From NCBI RefSeq assembly GCF_000150955.2, contig NC_011675.1:148827-212826 (forward strand): a stretch of DNA of 64,000 nucleotides. Direction: 5' to 3'. Numbering within the stretch: position 1 is the first letter of the stretch; the number at the start of each line of letters is the position of its first letter. Below, in pieces: positions 11,301-23,998 of the stretch. Made by a program: the position numbers and the translations under genes. The DNA comes from Phaeodactylum tricornutum CCAP 1055/1. Taxonomy: Eukaryota; Bacillariophyta; Bacillariophyceae; Surirellales; Neidiaceae. The notes beneath the pieces are model-generated. The model saw nothing but the letters and a program-made list of their open reading frames with translations, was not told the DNA's origin and searched no databases.

Positions 11301-13057
11301 ATAGCCAAATTCCTGCACCATGCTCATGTCCCAAGTTCGGCTCTAGAGTGTACGGGGGACTCGGCACCATTGAGCCCTATATATCCCTGGTGGCTTTGCG
11401 CCTCTTCCGCTTTTGGATCTCAAGCCGAGTTGTCTCGTATTTGGATTCAAAAAACTTTTTTCCTGTGAAAGATAAAGCCAAAGATTCAATACGTCATGCT
11501 CAGATTATAGATCCGTTCGATGTCTTTGATGAGGTTCACCGTCATGCGACTTCGAGCGACGAGCTCGTCGGCACTGCTGTGGAGTTGTGGGAAGCAGCAA
11601 TTGGAAAGTATCCAAAGATTGCTTCTGAATATGGTCAGTTCAGTGGCGAACTTCTCAAACTAATGCTTGGAATTCAGATTCTACGGGGAAACGACGTTGC
11701 CATTGTAGGCGACGAAAAGGCTGAAGTTAATGGGATACCTAAGGACGCAATCAAAGCAAAAAAGAGGCCTCCTACAGGGCGAGTTGACGATCTGAATTCT
11801 TCTCGAAAATATATGGTGGCGGACGAATATTCTAAGTTGTCTGCTCAAGCTCAAGGGATCCTTGTGGCTGGTAAGCTCGGGAAAAATGTCAAATTTTCAA
11901 AAGACTTACAAAAAGCGTTGGTAAATGGCGTCAGCCATATAAAGTCTTTCCCCGAAGAGAAGGTGACCCCTCATGGGAGTCACGGTATTCCAGACCACTC
12001 CCGCTTGACCTTTCAAGTCGATGATCAGAGTATGGACTCGCGTGAGTACGACGGCCCATTCGTGTCCCCAAACGCAAGGCTAGTTCGAAGTATGCGACGT
12101 GCCGACAGAAAGCTACTACCTATCCTGGACAAATGGATGGTTGTTGACGTTATAATGACAAGATTCGAAATGATTTACTTGGATGCAGTAGATGTGGATG
12201 GGCATCACCTTGATGAGAAGGTTGACGGCGCTCGTCAAGCCATTGTCGCAACCAAAGGTGGAAAAGGCCTCCGTCTGTGCGATATCACAACGGGACGCCG
12301 TGTAGTGGGCCATCTACAATTCACAGACATAACATCAATTCACGTTGAGCGACGCATGCCTTCGGAGGCCACTGATGACACGCATGACAATGAGCAGCAA
12401 GTCGCCAAAATGGAGTACTGGCAGCAGCATCATGGTGAAATAAATACTCAAGGTGTATCTCGAGCATGGCACAAAATAAAGCAAGATATTTTGACGATCG
12501 AAACATCCCATGGTCCTACTCTCCGTCTTCGATTTTATTCCGACTTGGACGATTGTTTATGTCACATGAGTCGCATGATGATGGAAAGCGAAGCAGAAGG
12601 TCCAATTTTTAAAAACAATGCATTCCAGTGGGTCCAAACGATTGGCCGCTACTGCGGTCCCGAACAATTGACTCAAAGCTTGCAACATTTTGGCGAAGAC
12701 TCCGCTGACGAGTTGCGTGACTATCTCCTGGTTCATGATAGTGAAGAGAAAGGAAAGGGGCACCGTCGGGTTAAATCGAAAGGGTTCCCAATCAGTGCTG
12801 TACCGAGGCCAAGATCTACACAGAGGTCAGCATCTGCGACGCTTTTGACTCGTCCGACGCTTCTTCACAGATCTTCCTCTGTCGGCGAGGCTAGTAGTGG
12901 AGAGGCAATGCCAAAAATGCGCCTGCTATACCGGCGTTCTGCTTCTATCGGAGAAAACGCAATAGGTACCACAACTAACACGGATAGCTCTCCGCCAGGC
13001 GACGAGGCAAAGCTTTTAAACAATTGCTCCGAATTGGATGATTTTGATGTTGTGTAG
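8385..13057 (+). CDS. MLO-family membrane protein with long C-terminal membrane extension
   Basis: Three exons: 8385-8679, 8776-10900, 10981-13057, giving about 1498 aa. The in-frame intron 8680-8775 (GTAAGT..ATGCAG) was chosen because removal creates VYAELSTLGLVELFIWLL, matching the MLO pattern of an ELxxLGFISLLL helix after a conserved basic/helical segment. Further MLO-like signs are the first membrane helix near residue 50, ALYNKMKAIFKTIM, and LFWGGDPAFVIASIQFMQFG, equivalent to the MLO LFWFxRPxxxLxxIHFxLFQ segment. After the 7TM part comes a charged linker with two copies of a motif around VSDGVAAMA. The second intron 10901-10980 leads to four more hydrophobic segments and a Ser/Arg-rich tail. 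MLO proteins are plasma-membrane proteins linked to calmodulin and Ca2+ signalling in plants. Start uncertain: ATG at 8385 or 8412. Confidence 0.72.
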
Positions 13058-13219
13058 AACCAAACACGAACGTGGAAGAGTAAAGGCTCGTGTGGAATAG
13101 AGGTCTTTTGATTATTTCCTTAAGTTTGGTTGTTTTTATGTATACTTCTGCTTTACCAGCGTTGGTTTCTTTGCAGGACTTTTTCCATTGCTATACTCTG
13201 CTGTCAGTGAGTGCTCTTA

Positions 13220-14320
13220 TCAAACGGCATAGAGCGGAGGCAAACCACGAGAGCGTCGGTTGTACAGCCGTTGTCCCGATTGACAGTACTGAAATTTGTC
13301 GGTAAACTTTGAGGACTCATGTACGTGACTGCCGCGATTGGATCGCACCGAATAGAGCAAGTCTTTCGCGTCCCATACTTTGGGGATGGCTAGTATGGGG
13401 AGGCTGACATCTTCGTTGTTGCAGTTACCATTGTATCGAATTAATGACGCCGCAGCCTGGTTGCCAGCAAAAAGTAGTGGATGGTTAAAATCCATTTGTC
13501 CGGCCATGGTATGGATGAAATGACCGTCCACTTCCAAAAGTGGTAGATCCGGCGCTGCATCGTCGAAAATCTCCAGGGGATCGTATAGTGAATCGACATC
13601 GTCTTCATCATCCGAGAGTTCGATAGAATGGATAGAACCGTTGAGAAGAGAGGCGTTTTCATGCTGCTCGTCGTGAATCACCTCGGTTTGGAATGGCTGC
13701 GTTGTTTCCCATTCCACGACTCGTTGGTGAAAAAGTGATGCCGGAGTCGCTCGAGAAGGTCGAGGCTTCATGTCGCCTGCTTCGATTAGAGCAACAAGAT
13801 GCGCCTGCCCTTCTTTAGTGGCGTACACAGGAATGGGCTTTACAATTTTTTGGAGCTCGGCTTGTTCGTAGTATGGCTGACGGTCCTGCATGTAGAATTC
13901 TTTTTTTTTGGCGTTTTCGGTGGCGAAATCGAATCGACGCTTTGTCGAGCCACGTGCCACCTCCAGATACAACCCGGAGGGCCCTGCATCGTATTGATGC
14001 TTGGATGCCTTGATAGCTTCTTCAATACAATAGTTCATGCTGTCGAAACGGCGCTTGATTGAAACCTTCGCTGTTTCCACATGCACCGCCGTAGGGACTG
14101 GATCCATCGTAGCTCGCACTGGAGTCACTATTGGAGGAACGCTGGAGGCAATACTACAGTCGTCGCCTCGAACCATCGACTCTGTTACCAAAAAGGAAGA
14201 AGACGACAAGCTTGCATCTGAGGAAAAGCTGTTCGACATGGTGCTCGATGGGGTTTCACAAAAGACGATTTGTCGAAATTGTGAGCTTTTGCCTGAAGAA
14301 TGATTTCGTTCGAGACACAC
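13220..14320 (-). CDS. Hypothetical protein, 366 aa
   Basis: Uninterrupted reading frame that I do not recognise. The protein has a Ser-rich N-terminus, two basic segments of similar form (VSIKRRFDSMNY and GSTKRRFDFATE), an acidic patch (ELSDDEDDVDSLYDPLE), and a hydrophobic-aromatic C-terminal half with a basic end. No signal peptide or membrane span is evident, so a nuclear or cytosolic protein is plausible. It converges with the MLO-like gene (162 nt apart). The first ATG may be too early; MSNSFSSD at about residue 28 is another candidate start. Coding status rests on length and composition. Confidence 0.6.
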   Translation of the reverse strand: MCLERNHSSGKSSQFRQIVFCETPSSTMSNSFSSDASLSSSSFLVTESMVRGDDCSIASSVPPIVTPVRATMDPVPTAVHVETAKVSIKRRFDSMNYCIEEAIKASKHQYDAGPSGLYLEVARGSTKRRFDFATENAKKKEFYMQDRQPYYEQAELQKIVKPIPVYATKEGQAHLVALIEAGDMKPRPSRATPASLFHQRVVEWETTQPFQTEVIHDEQHENASLLNGSIHSIELSDDEDDVDSLYDPLEIFDDAAPDLPLLEVDGHFIHTMAGQMDFNHPLLFAGNQAAASLIRYNGNCNNEDVSLPILAIPKVWDAKDLLYSVRSNRGSHVHESSKFTDKFQYCQSGQRLYNRRSRGLPPLYAV

Positions 14321-16723
<2,403 letters not shown>

Positions 16724-17210
16724 AGAATGCGGTTCTACGTCGTTTACATATCTGTAGTAGGTGAACATTATCAGTAGAGCAAATGTAGACTACAAGGACA
16801 AAATCCTGTAATGTAAGTCATCGGAAACGTTGAATTGAAAGCTCGTTGGCCTTGCTCGTAGGCACGGAGGGCATGAGAGGACACGCATAGTTTATCTGAC
16901 TATTCAATTTTAAAAAAGATGTAATACTCTAAAGGCGAAGGACCGTCGCCGTTTACCAAAATTACATCCAAGGGACTCGATTCGTCGCGGACGGTATATG
17001 TCGACTGTGCATACTGCAGCTACAACAGACCAAGCTGTTTTTGTCATTTTTACAAATCACCCAAGTTTTTAGTAAAGTTAAAAGTAGGTCGTAGGCACCC
17101 AAAAGGACGGTCTCCCTTTTGGTGGGCGGAGCACATCCCCACGTCACTTCCGTTGTCGCCAGAAACGTAGCACAAAAACAAAAAATATTTTTGAATTCGA
17201 AATTTTGGAC
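16724..17210. other. Intergenic region, convergent 3' ends
   Basis: Spacer between the converging KRR1 and carbonic anhydrase genes. AT-rich around 16780-17060. No gene or repeat recognised. Confidence 0.5.
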
Positions 17211-18225
17211 CTACATGGGGACCTTGGCGTTTTCCAGATCGTACAAATCGTAAATGCCGTTGATCTCGGCCATGTACTTGTCAAAGTCAACCTTGAGTTT
17301 CTTGACCTCACCCGTTTTAGGGTCAAAGACGACGGGATGCACCTGAGGAATGGCCACACCGCCATCCTTGTAGCTTTCAATGCGCTTAGCCTGGATGACT
17401 CCGGTCTTGAAGAGGTTGACGCATTGTTCAATGACGTTCAAATCGACGAGGCGACGGTGACGTTCTTCGGGGTCCTTAATGGCGTCGAGCTCCTTGGCGT
17501 GCAAACGGTAGACATCCCGGATATTACGGAGCCAGATGGAGAGCGGCGGAGCGTGGTCGACATTGGCGACCGAAGCTCGGACACCGCCGCATTCGTAGTG
17601 TCCACACAGGATTACGTTGGGGATTTTAAGTACGTTGATACCGAATTGAATAGCCGACATGACGGCCAAGTCGTTGTTGACGACCATGTTGGCGATGTTG
17701 CGGACCGTCAACATGGTACCGGCTTCCGTGCCCATGATCATGTTTGGGGGAGCGCGAGCATCGACGCAGCCTAGAGTAGACGAAAGACAACGCAACAACA
17801 AGAAGCAATGCAAGAAGGAGGTAGCGTGTCAGTGCCATACTACGATGTAAATCTGACGAGAAGGGACCAACCTCCCACATCATGAATATCAATAACAGAG
17901 AGAATAGATTCGATTGCCCCTCATCATTGTCCTGGACCTCGTCGTTTCTGAAACAAAACCTACCAATGTACAAGTACTTGGGGGAGTGAACGGTTCCGAG
18001 GGTGTCGAAGTACGCGGGGTCACCGGCGAGCTTGTCCGCAATGAACTTATTGTTGCCGTCAAAGAGTTCCGACACATCCAGATCGTAGCCGCCTTTGGCC
18101 GCCGGCTTGGGAGAGCTGTCTTTGGGAAGGGAAGTTTTTCCGAAACGAAAGAGTTTCTTAACGTTCAAGGCATCTACCGTAGAAAGAGCCAAAAGCGTGA
18201 CAGTAGCAGCAGTAGCAAACTTCAT
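17211..18225 (-). CDS. Beta-type carbonic anhydrase, plastid/pyrenoid type
   Basis: Interconverts CO2 and bicarbonate. Two exons: 18225-17964 and 17770-17211; the intron 17963-17771 (193 nt) starts GTAGGT and ends TCTAG. Splicing rebuilds the zinc motif: ATT G joined to GC TGC gives IGCVDAR. The 273-aa product has the beta-CA ligands Cys89, His145 and Cys148 (GHYECGG) and the Asp91/Arg93 dyad. The N-terminus is a signal peptide (MKFATAATVTLLALSTVDA) followed by a basic segment, as in the known P. tricornutum chloroplast beta-CAs PtCA1 and PtCA2, which localise to the pyrenoid. Which of the two this is was not settled. It is divergent from the SLC4 transporter, over a region with six TGACGT sites. 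Confidence 0.95.
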
Positions 18226-19121
18226 GGTAGAACAGTAAACTAGGTTGGTGTACCACACACTGTGTAAAAGAAACGGAACGAGATTTTGTGTTGTCGACGT
18301 CCTGTCTGCGAGCTGTCTACACGGGAATTTAGCAGTTAGCAATTACGGCTTGCTGCTGATGTGTCGTGCACTTTTGAATGCGCCTGCGAGTCTACTCGCT
18401 ACGCGCGCAGGTGGCGTATTCACACCTTGGTAAAACCTCCCCCGGCATGATGCAACCGAAACGCGTTTTTTGGGTTGGGTCGCTTCGCCTTCAACCACGA
18501 AGTGGTTCGGCGAAGGATCGCGCGGACGAAGCAGGCCTACTCTACATTCAAAAACTCGTGCGTGCGTTTGTTTTCTTTCGCAGTTTCGACCAACGACATC
18601 CACGACGGCTGACGTCAGAACGATGACGTAGTCGAGTCAACCCCGGGTAGAGCTATATTTTTACAAGCGGAACACAATATGAATCGCGACGTCACATACT
18701 GAAATGTCATTAACAGATTCAGTATAATGCGAAACACTGATACCTTTATTTTGGTAAGGCTGTGTCAGAACTGACGAATTCTGTATCAACGCCACGCATG
18801 ATTGCTCGGAAAGTATGCGTTCTGTTTGAGCTATGTCGACGTCATGGCGGCCGTAAACACTGATGTGGTAAAGCAGCTCATTTCCTCTGTGTGACGTAGC
18901 GATCCATCAAGCTTCAATACTAGAATCAATTTCTGCTCTGGCATCTACTGCCGAAGCCCATGCCCTGTACAAAGTCTACGAATACTGACGTATTGAGTTT
19001 TCACAGTACCAGATTTCGGGAAAACCCTTCCGACGAAACCACATATCCCTCACAATTAGTTGACTGTCGGGAAACTGCGAACCCAGATCCTATCAAACAT
19101 TGGTCCTTTCCGTCCAGCAAA
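18226..19121. promoter_or_regulatory. Shared divergent promoter region with six TGACGT half-sites
   Basis: This 896-nt region separates the start codons of the beta-CA and the SLC4 transporter. TGACGT or its complement occurs at 18610-18617 (the full palindrome TGACGTCA), 18624-18629, 18689-18694, 18839-18844, 18892-18897 and 18986-18991. TGACGT-type CO2/cAMP-responsive elements, bound by a bZIP factor, are published regulators of P. tricornutum chloroplast CA genes. That these copies work, and which gene each serves, is inference. A TATA-like AT stretch (ctatatttttac) lies at 18651-18662. Confidence 0.6.
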
Positions 19122-21141
19122 ATGCCACCCAAGCACGAAAGTCAAGAAGACCTCAAGATGTCAACATCTAAACAAGATGAAGACGAAGTCCGCACCATTG
19201 ACTTTCTCGACCACGACGATGGTAACCAAGGCAACGGCTGGGGCCGTGGTATCGTGAAAGACTTCCGCAAGACTGTTGGAACGCACTGGGTCAACGAAAT
19301 GACAAACTTTAACCAGAAGTCGATTGCTGTTTCCTTTTTCATCTTCTTTGCGGCTGTAGCTCCCGCGATTACTTTCGGTGCCGTCTATTCCAAGGTGCGT
19401 TTTCCGACTTGTGTGTGTGTATGGTATTGGTCATCGCCACGTGTTCGTCTCTCGATAGTATCGTGTGTTCTTCGGGGTATCACCGAGTCACCGTCACCTT
19501 GACGCTTCCTCACATCCTCTTGTCTTATCCGCATTTCCATAGACCACCAATGACGCGATTGGTGCCGTCGAGATGCTCATTGCGACTGCTTGGTGCGGAA
19601 TTGTCTACGCACTTATTGGAGGACAGCCCATCATGATCAACGGTGGAACCGGTCCCGTTCTTGCCTTTAGTGCCGTGCTTTTTGATATTGCGGACAACAT
19701 GGACGTCAACTTTTTGACTTTGAATGCCTGGACTGGACTCTGGGTTGCAGGATTCTTGATCATTGCGGCTTTCGTTGATTTGAACCGTCTAATGAAGCAT
19801 GCTACGCGCTTCACCGACGAAATCTTTGCCCTGTTAATTGCGTCCATCTTCGTGATTGATGCACTTGGTAGTCCCTTTTCTGATGTAGGTATTTACTGGT
19901 ACTTCACCCGCAGCCATGATTCGCATGACGAATTCGAAGACCAGGAAGACTACTCATACATGGCCACAGCGTTTCTCAGCGCCGTTCTCTGTCTGGGAAC
20001 AACCTGGTTGGCCTTCTTCCTGAGGGATATTAAGTTTTCGCCCTACTTTCCCAACGATTCTTGGCGCACTCTCATCTCCGATTTTGCCGTGGTTGCCTCC
20101 ATTCTGATCTGGACTTTGATCGCCAACGGACTCTTCGACAATGTTGAAGTGGAGCGCCTCAATGTCCCGGATAGCATCACGCCGACTCAAATCTGCTGCA
20201 CCGCCGATTGCATGACGTCGTTCCCCGATGACTGTCCCGACATTACACCGTACGGACGCCGTTCCTGGATTGTGGACCTTGGTGCCGTCAACGGAAAGTC
20301 CTGGATCCCTTTTTTTGCCGCCATTCCGGCTCTTTTGGCATTTATCCTTGTTTTCTTGGATGATGGTATCACCTGGCATTTGATCAATCACCCGAGCAAT
20401 AAGCTTACTCACGGAGACGCTTACAATTGGGACACGGTTGTTATTGCTGCTATGATCGCCGTCAACTCTATGCTTGGTCTTCCCTGGTTGGTCGCCGCCA
20501 CTGTCCGATCCCTCACCCACGTCAATGCTCTCGCCGAACGTAGTGAGAACGGCAAAATTATCAGTGTGCAAGAAACACGCTTGACGCATTTGGGAATTCA
20601 CTTGCTTGTGCTTGCTGCTCTCTTTGCACTGGATGTGCTCAAGCTCATCCCTGTGCCAGTCTTGTACGGAGTCTTCTTATATATGGGAGTGGCCAGTTTG
20701 GCATCCAATCAATTCTTCCAGCGCTTCCTCATGTTTTTTATGCAGCCCTCCAAGTACCCCCACGAGCCACACACTAAGTACATGGCTCCTAAGCGCATGC
20801 ACTTGTTCACAGGGATCCAGCTTGGACTTTTCGTAATTTTGACAGTATTTCGATCTATTTCTGTCATTGCCATTGCTTTTCCGATTGTCATTAAGGCTTG
20901 TATTCCAGTCCGGATGTACATCTTGCCTCGCTACTTCACCTCCGAAGAACTTCTCATGATCGATACCGATGACAGCATCGTCAACGAATATCTCGAGTAC
21001 AAGGAGTCCAAAGGCGAGAAAGTACCCGTCCGTCATTGTGGCGAACAAGAGCCCGAGGAAGTTCCGATGCTTCAAGTGACTCAGCATCCTATCCGAATCG
21101 ACGATGGCAGCGATGAAGAAGGGTCCGTCGAACAGGTTTAA
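19122..21141 (+). CDS. SLC4: SLC4-family bicarbonate transporter
   Basis: Two exons: 19122-19394 and 19543-21141; the intron 19395-19542 (148 nt) starts GTGCGT and ends CCATAG. Splicing restores FGAVYSK-TTNDAIGAVEML, the conserved SLC4 span. The product of about 623 aa has a short hydrophilic N-terminus (about 60 aa) and then the multi-span HCO3- transporter domain: APAITFGAVY, GGQPIMINGGTGPVLAF, DDGITWHLINHP and PWLVAATVRSLTHVNAL are all typical. The large cytosolic N-domain of animal SLC4 proteins is absent, as in other diatom SLC4s. P. tricornutum SLC4 proteins are known to import bicarbonate at the plasma membrane under low CO2. ATG 19122 is preferred over 18960 because the earlier part has no family similarity and contains a TGACGT element. 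Confidence 0.93.
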
Positions 21142-21555
21142 TGTTTTTCTGTTATGTAACGGAATGGAATTTCTACTAGCTTTCAAAAGAGAAGGCTTAA
21201 AGTTTCAGACCGTAGTATTGATTGCCACGTGTCCACTAGAGCCATCTAAACGCCTTCCTTCGCTGCGAAAAAATGAATTTGAGCATCCTTGTAGCCAGTA
21301 ACCATTAAAGGCGCTTGACCACCAGTTGGGACATCTCAACATGACAGTGGTAGTCTCGGTTTGTTGAAGCCGATGCTTACTAGCTGTAAAGAGACCCTCA
21401 ATGCTCAAAAGGGATGCTCTTTGGTATCAACAGATATGTTTTCGAATGTGCTTATTAATAGACAACATAAACGAAAGTACTTTCAAGATACAATTTGTAT
21501 ACAATGTCTGCAGTTGAAAAAGGTGGACTCACGTCCCATCGTGGCCCAAATCGAT
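21142..21555. other. Intergenic region
   Basis: Spacer of about 400 nt between the SLC4 gene and a small minus-strand gene. No feature seen. Confidence 0.4.
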
Positions 21556-21903
21556 CTACACTGCAACTCCAGATAGGAAACCGTTTTTCTGAGAGTAGTA
21601 TGCGGTGGAGAGCTTTGCTTCTCGCCAATACGATTCTCCAACAACTCTACGCAGACGAGGTACTACCGCTTTATGGAGTGGCGTACATAGAGGATCACCT
21701 TCTCTGTTAAGTTGGATGCAATCAGAGATAACTGCCTTGGCTCGATTCCGAAGAGCCGCGTCGCACGGATCCCTATCAAGAGCAGCGAAGAGTTTTCTTA
21801 CGAAAATTAGAAATCGCTGTCGTTCAGACAAGACTCGTCGGATTGGCATAGGAGATCTACCCGGAAGGTGGGAGGTACGCTCGGAAATATCGTTTGGCAA
21901 CAT
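21556..21903 (-). CDS. Small hypothetical protein, 115 aa
   Basis: Not assignable to a function. The central part (about residues 25-105) is an amphipathic helical module with regularly spaced residues: RQRFLIFVRKLFAALDR, then RNRAKAVISDCIQLNREGDP, then LRRVVGESYWREA. From general familiarity I associate this kind of pattern with short diatom proteins of unknown function, but no family name is certain. Single exon, no signal peptide or membrane helix. The plus-strand ORF on the same bases lacks such a pattern. Base composition matches coding neighbours better than the flanking spacer. Confidence 0.45.
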   Translation of the reverse strand: MLPNDISERTSHLPGRSPMPIRRVLSERQRFLIFVRKLFAALDRDPCDAALRNRAKAVISDCIQLNREGDPLCTPLHKAVVPRLRRVVGESYWREAKLSTAYYSQKNGFLSGVAV

Positions 21904-22515
21904 GTTTTACCGGACTTAAAGAAAAACCTTCGCTTACGCAGTCTTTGGTTGGGGCGAGCTACGTAGAGAATTCTAATGGAGCGTTTGTTGATTATTGAAC
22001 TCGGTCTGCTTTGGTTTTTTTGTGAGCAGACGACACGGCAGGCTTGCAGCTCCAACGCTAGAACGCAAAGATGTCGCTACAGAACGCACAGCCGATTCGC
22101 ATTTTCGCGAAGCTTCGTGACTTCCGCGGGTTCGGATTGCTTCCGTCAGTCGTATGTTTTTCATTGGATAGTAGTTGAAGTTGTGAGAACCGAACGACAC
22201 TTTCAAGTCAACTCTTTGATAAATGAATCAGTGTCATGTAAAAATATACTAACAGAAGGTAAAAAGGGACCGCAGGAATGTGCTTGGAATAAGAAATCAT
22301 TTCAAGATCAAAAAAATGAAATCGCTATCTGTTTTGCTAACTAAACGTAGTCATGTAGGACTTCGCAGTCACAACACGAGAAGCCATTTCAGACATAGGC
22401 TCCATGATATGGACTAATGTCAGCGGAGCCCTCAGGTAGTTCGAAGAAAAAAGGTAGCTAAAGTGCAAAAACATTGACGGCTTCTGGACCTAGACGGGAG
22501 TTTCTAGTCAACTCC
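21904..22515. other. Intergenic region
   Basis: About 600 nt before the 3' end of the TatD-like gene. The ORF 21976-22344 (+) is low quality and is not called. Confidence 0.4.
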
Positions 22516-23718
22516 TTACATATCTAGTCCAAACTTGAAAAAGCCATTGGCATTGCGGTTGAGGTGCAATGCCATTTCGTAGCCCGACAAGCTAGCGCAG
22601 CCTCTCTCTGTTCGTCCCGTGTTCATTTCTTCCAAGACTTTCGTAAAAATCGCTGGCAAAGAACTGGGCACGTTGGGATAAGTTGAATTGAGCAGTCGCT
22701 TGCGCTTTTTCGAGTTCAGGGTTTGTACAAATGCATCGTTTTTGGCAACATAACGATCCCGACAACCCGCAAAACCCATGTACGGGGCGTCAGTTTCAAT
22801 CATGAGCTTGTCCAAAGGAACAACACCATCACGCAAGCATTCACAAATGCCTGCGGCTTCCTCTTTAAAAATGAAACCAGATATTGAAACAGAATAACCA
22901 CGTTTGATGTAAGCTTGTAGCTCACCCGAGCTTCCAGTAAAGCAGTGAATTATGATGGGGACATTGACGTTCTGAAGTAAATCCATGGTCGCATCAAATG
23001 CTAGCCGCTCGTGGACAAAAAGTGGAAGTTGCAACTCTTCTGCAATTTCAATCTGCGCTTGAAACCATGGTATCTGAGAAGCGACGGGAGGAAATCCCTC
23101 TGAGGCATCAAGTCCGCATTCACCAACAGCAGTAAAGAGTACTGGTTTGGAACGCAACAGATCTTTTGCAATCTCCATGTGCTGCTCTAAACTTTTATCT
23201 CGCAAATTAGCATCGTTTATATGATAAGGATGGACACCAACGGTCGATCGGATAACCAAGGTATCTAGCGGAACTTGTTGTAGAACATGAGCGCTTGCCT
23301 TAGCTTCTTCAATGGTACTGCTGGGAGAAAGTATCCCTACAATATTTTGCTCTTGTACGGCGTCCTGGAGCAAAATATCCAAGGGTGTTGCCAGGCTTTT
23401 GTCGTTTGCCAAGCTGTCAATCCGGAACCGTTGTAAATCAATATGCATGAGATTGCAGTCCACGTCAATTAGCGGTGGGGTGTCCAGGCTGGACTGCATG
23501 CTTACAAAGGAGCAATTCCTCCGCGTCGTACTAAGTCCAACGAAAATGACAGCGGAGACTTGAATAGAACCTGGAAATTTGGAAGCCCGTGGAGCCACGA
23601 CTTGAGGAGAAAGCAAACGAAAAGCCAAAGCTGAACGGGAAAGGCCCGAAGCAATTGCCATGTAAGACAAACAATTCCTGAAAGACCTGCTCTTCGTCTT
23701 TCCCTTATATAGTAGCAT
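22516..23718 (-). CDS. TatD-family metal-dependent deoxyribonuclease
   Basis: Amidohydrolase-fold nuclease, 400 aa, single exon. Motifs in order: the N-terminal metal motif in the divergent form DCNLMHID (near residue 80), GVHPYH, GECGLD, VHERLAFDATMDLL, IIHCFTGS and IETDAPYMG, all at the spacing of TatD/TATDN proteins. TatD enzymes act as 3'-5' exonucleases in DNA repair and in DNA degradation during cell death. The N-terminal extension of about 75 residues includes MAIASGLSRSALAFRLLSP, which could be an organelle presequence with a SALAF junction if translation starts at the internal Met. Start therefore uncertain: 23718 or the Met near 23661. Confidence 0.87.
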   Translation of the reverse strand: MLLYKGKTKSRSFRNCLSYMAIASGLSRSALAFRLLSPQVVAPRASKFPGSIQVSAVIFVGLSTTRRNCSFVSMQSSLDTPPLIDVDCNLMHIDLQRFRIDSLANDKSLATPLDILLQDAVQEQNIVGILSPSSTIEEAKASAHVLQQVPLDTLVIRSTVGVHPYHINDANLRDKSLEQHMEIAKDLLRSKPVLFTAVGECGLDASEGFPPVASQIPWFQAQIEIAEELQLPLFVHERLAFDATMDLLQNVNVPIIIHCFTGSSGELQAYIKRGYSVSISGFIFKEEAAGICECLRDGVVPLDKLMIETDAPYMGFAGCRDRYVAKNDAFVQTLNSKKRKRLLNSTYPNVPSSLPAIFTKVLEEMNTGRTERGCASLSGYEMALHLNRNANGFFKFGLDM

Positions 23719-23998
23719 ACTTGTAGAGGCTGACTGTGAAGCTTGCTTATCGCGAGGAGCGGTCTTTGGCTGGTGTCGAATGACAAAATCACATTCACAG
23801 TCACACGTTGGACTAACCCTATGCAGTGAGTTTAAATTTTACCTTCAAAATTTGATGAAAATACTACACTGTCATTCTCTAGCTAGATTCTAAACTCTCT
23901 ATTCTGTATCCACCAAAATTGGGTAGTACGCGCTATAAGCGAAGACTAACTGTAACCCCTTGAATGTGTGCTGCGTGTGAACTATATATACTATACTA

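Noticed and set aside
18960-19121. 54-residue upstream extension of the SLC4 frame
   Set aside because: No SLC4-like content, contains a TGACGT element, and a better start (MPPKHES) exists at 19122.
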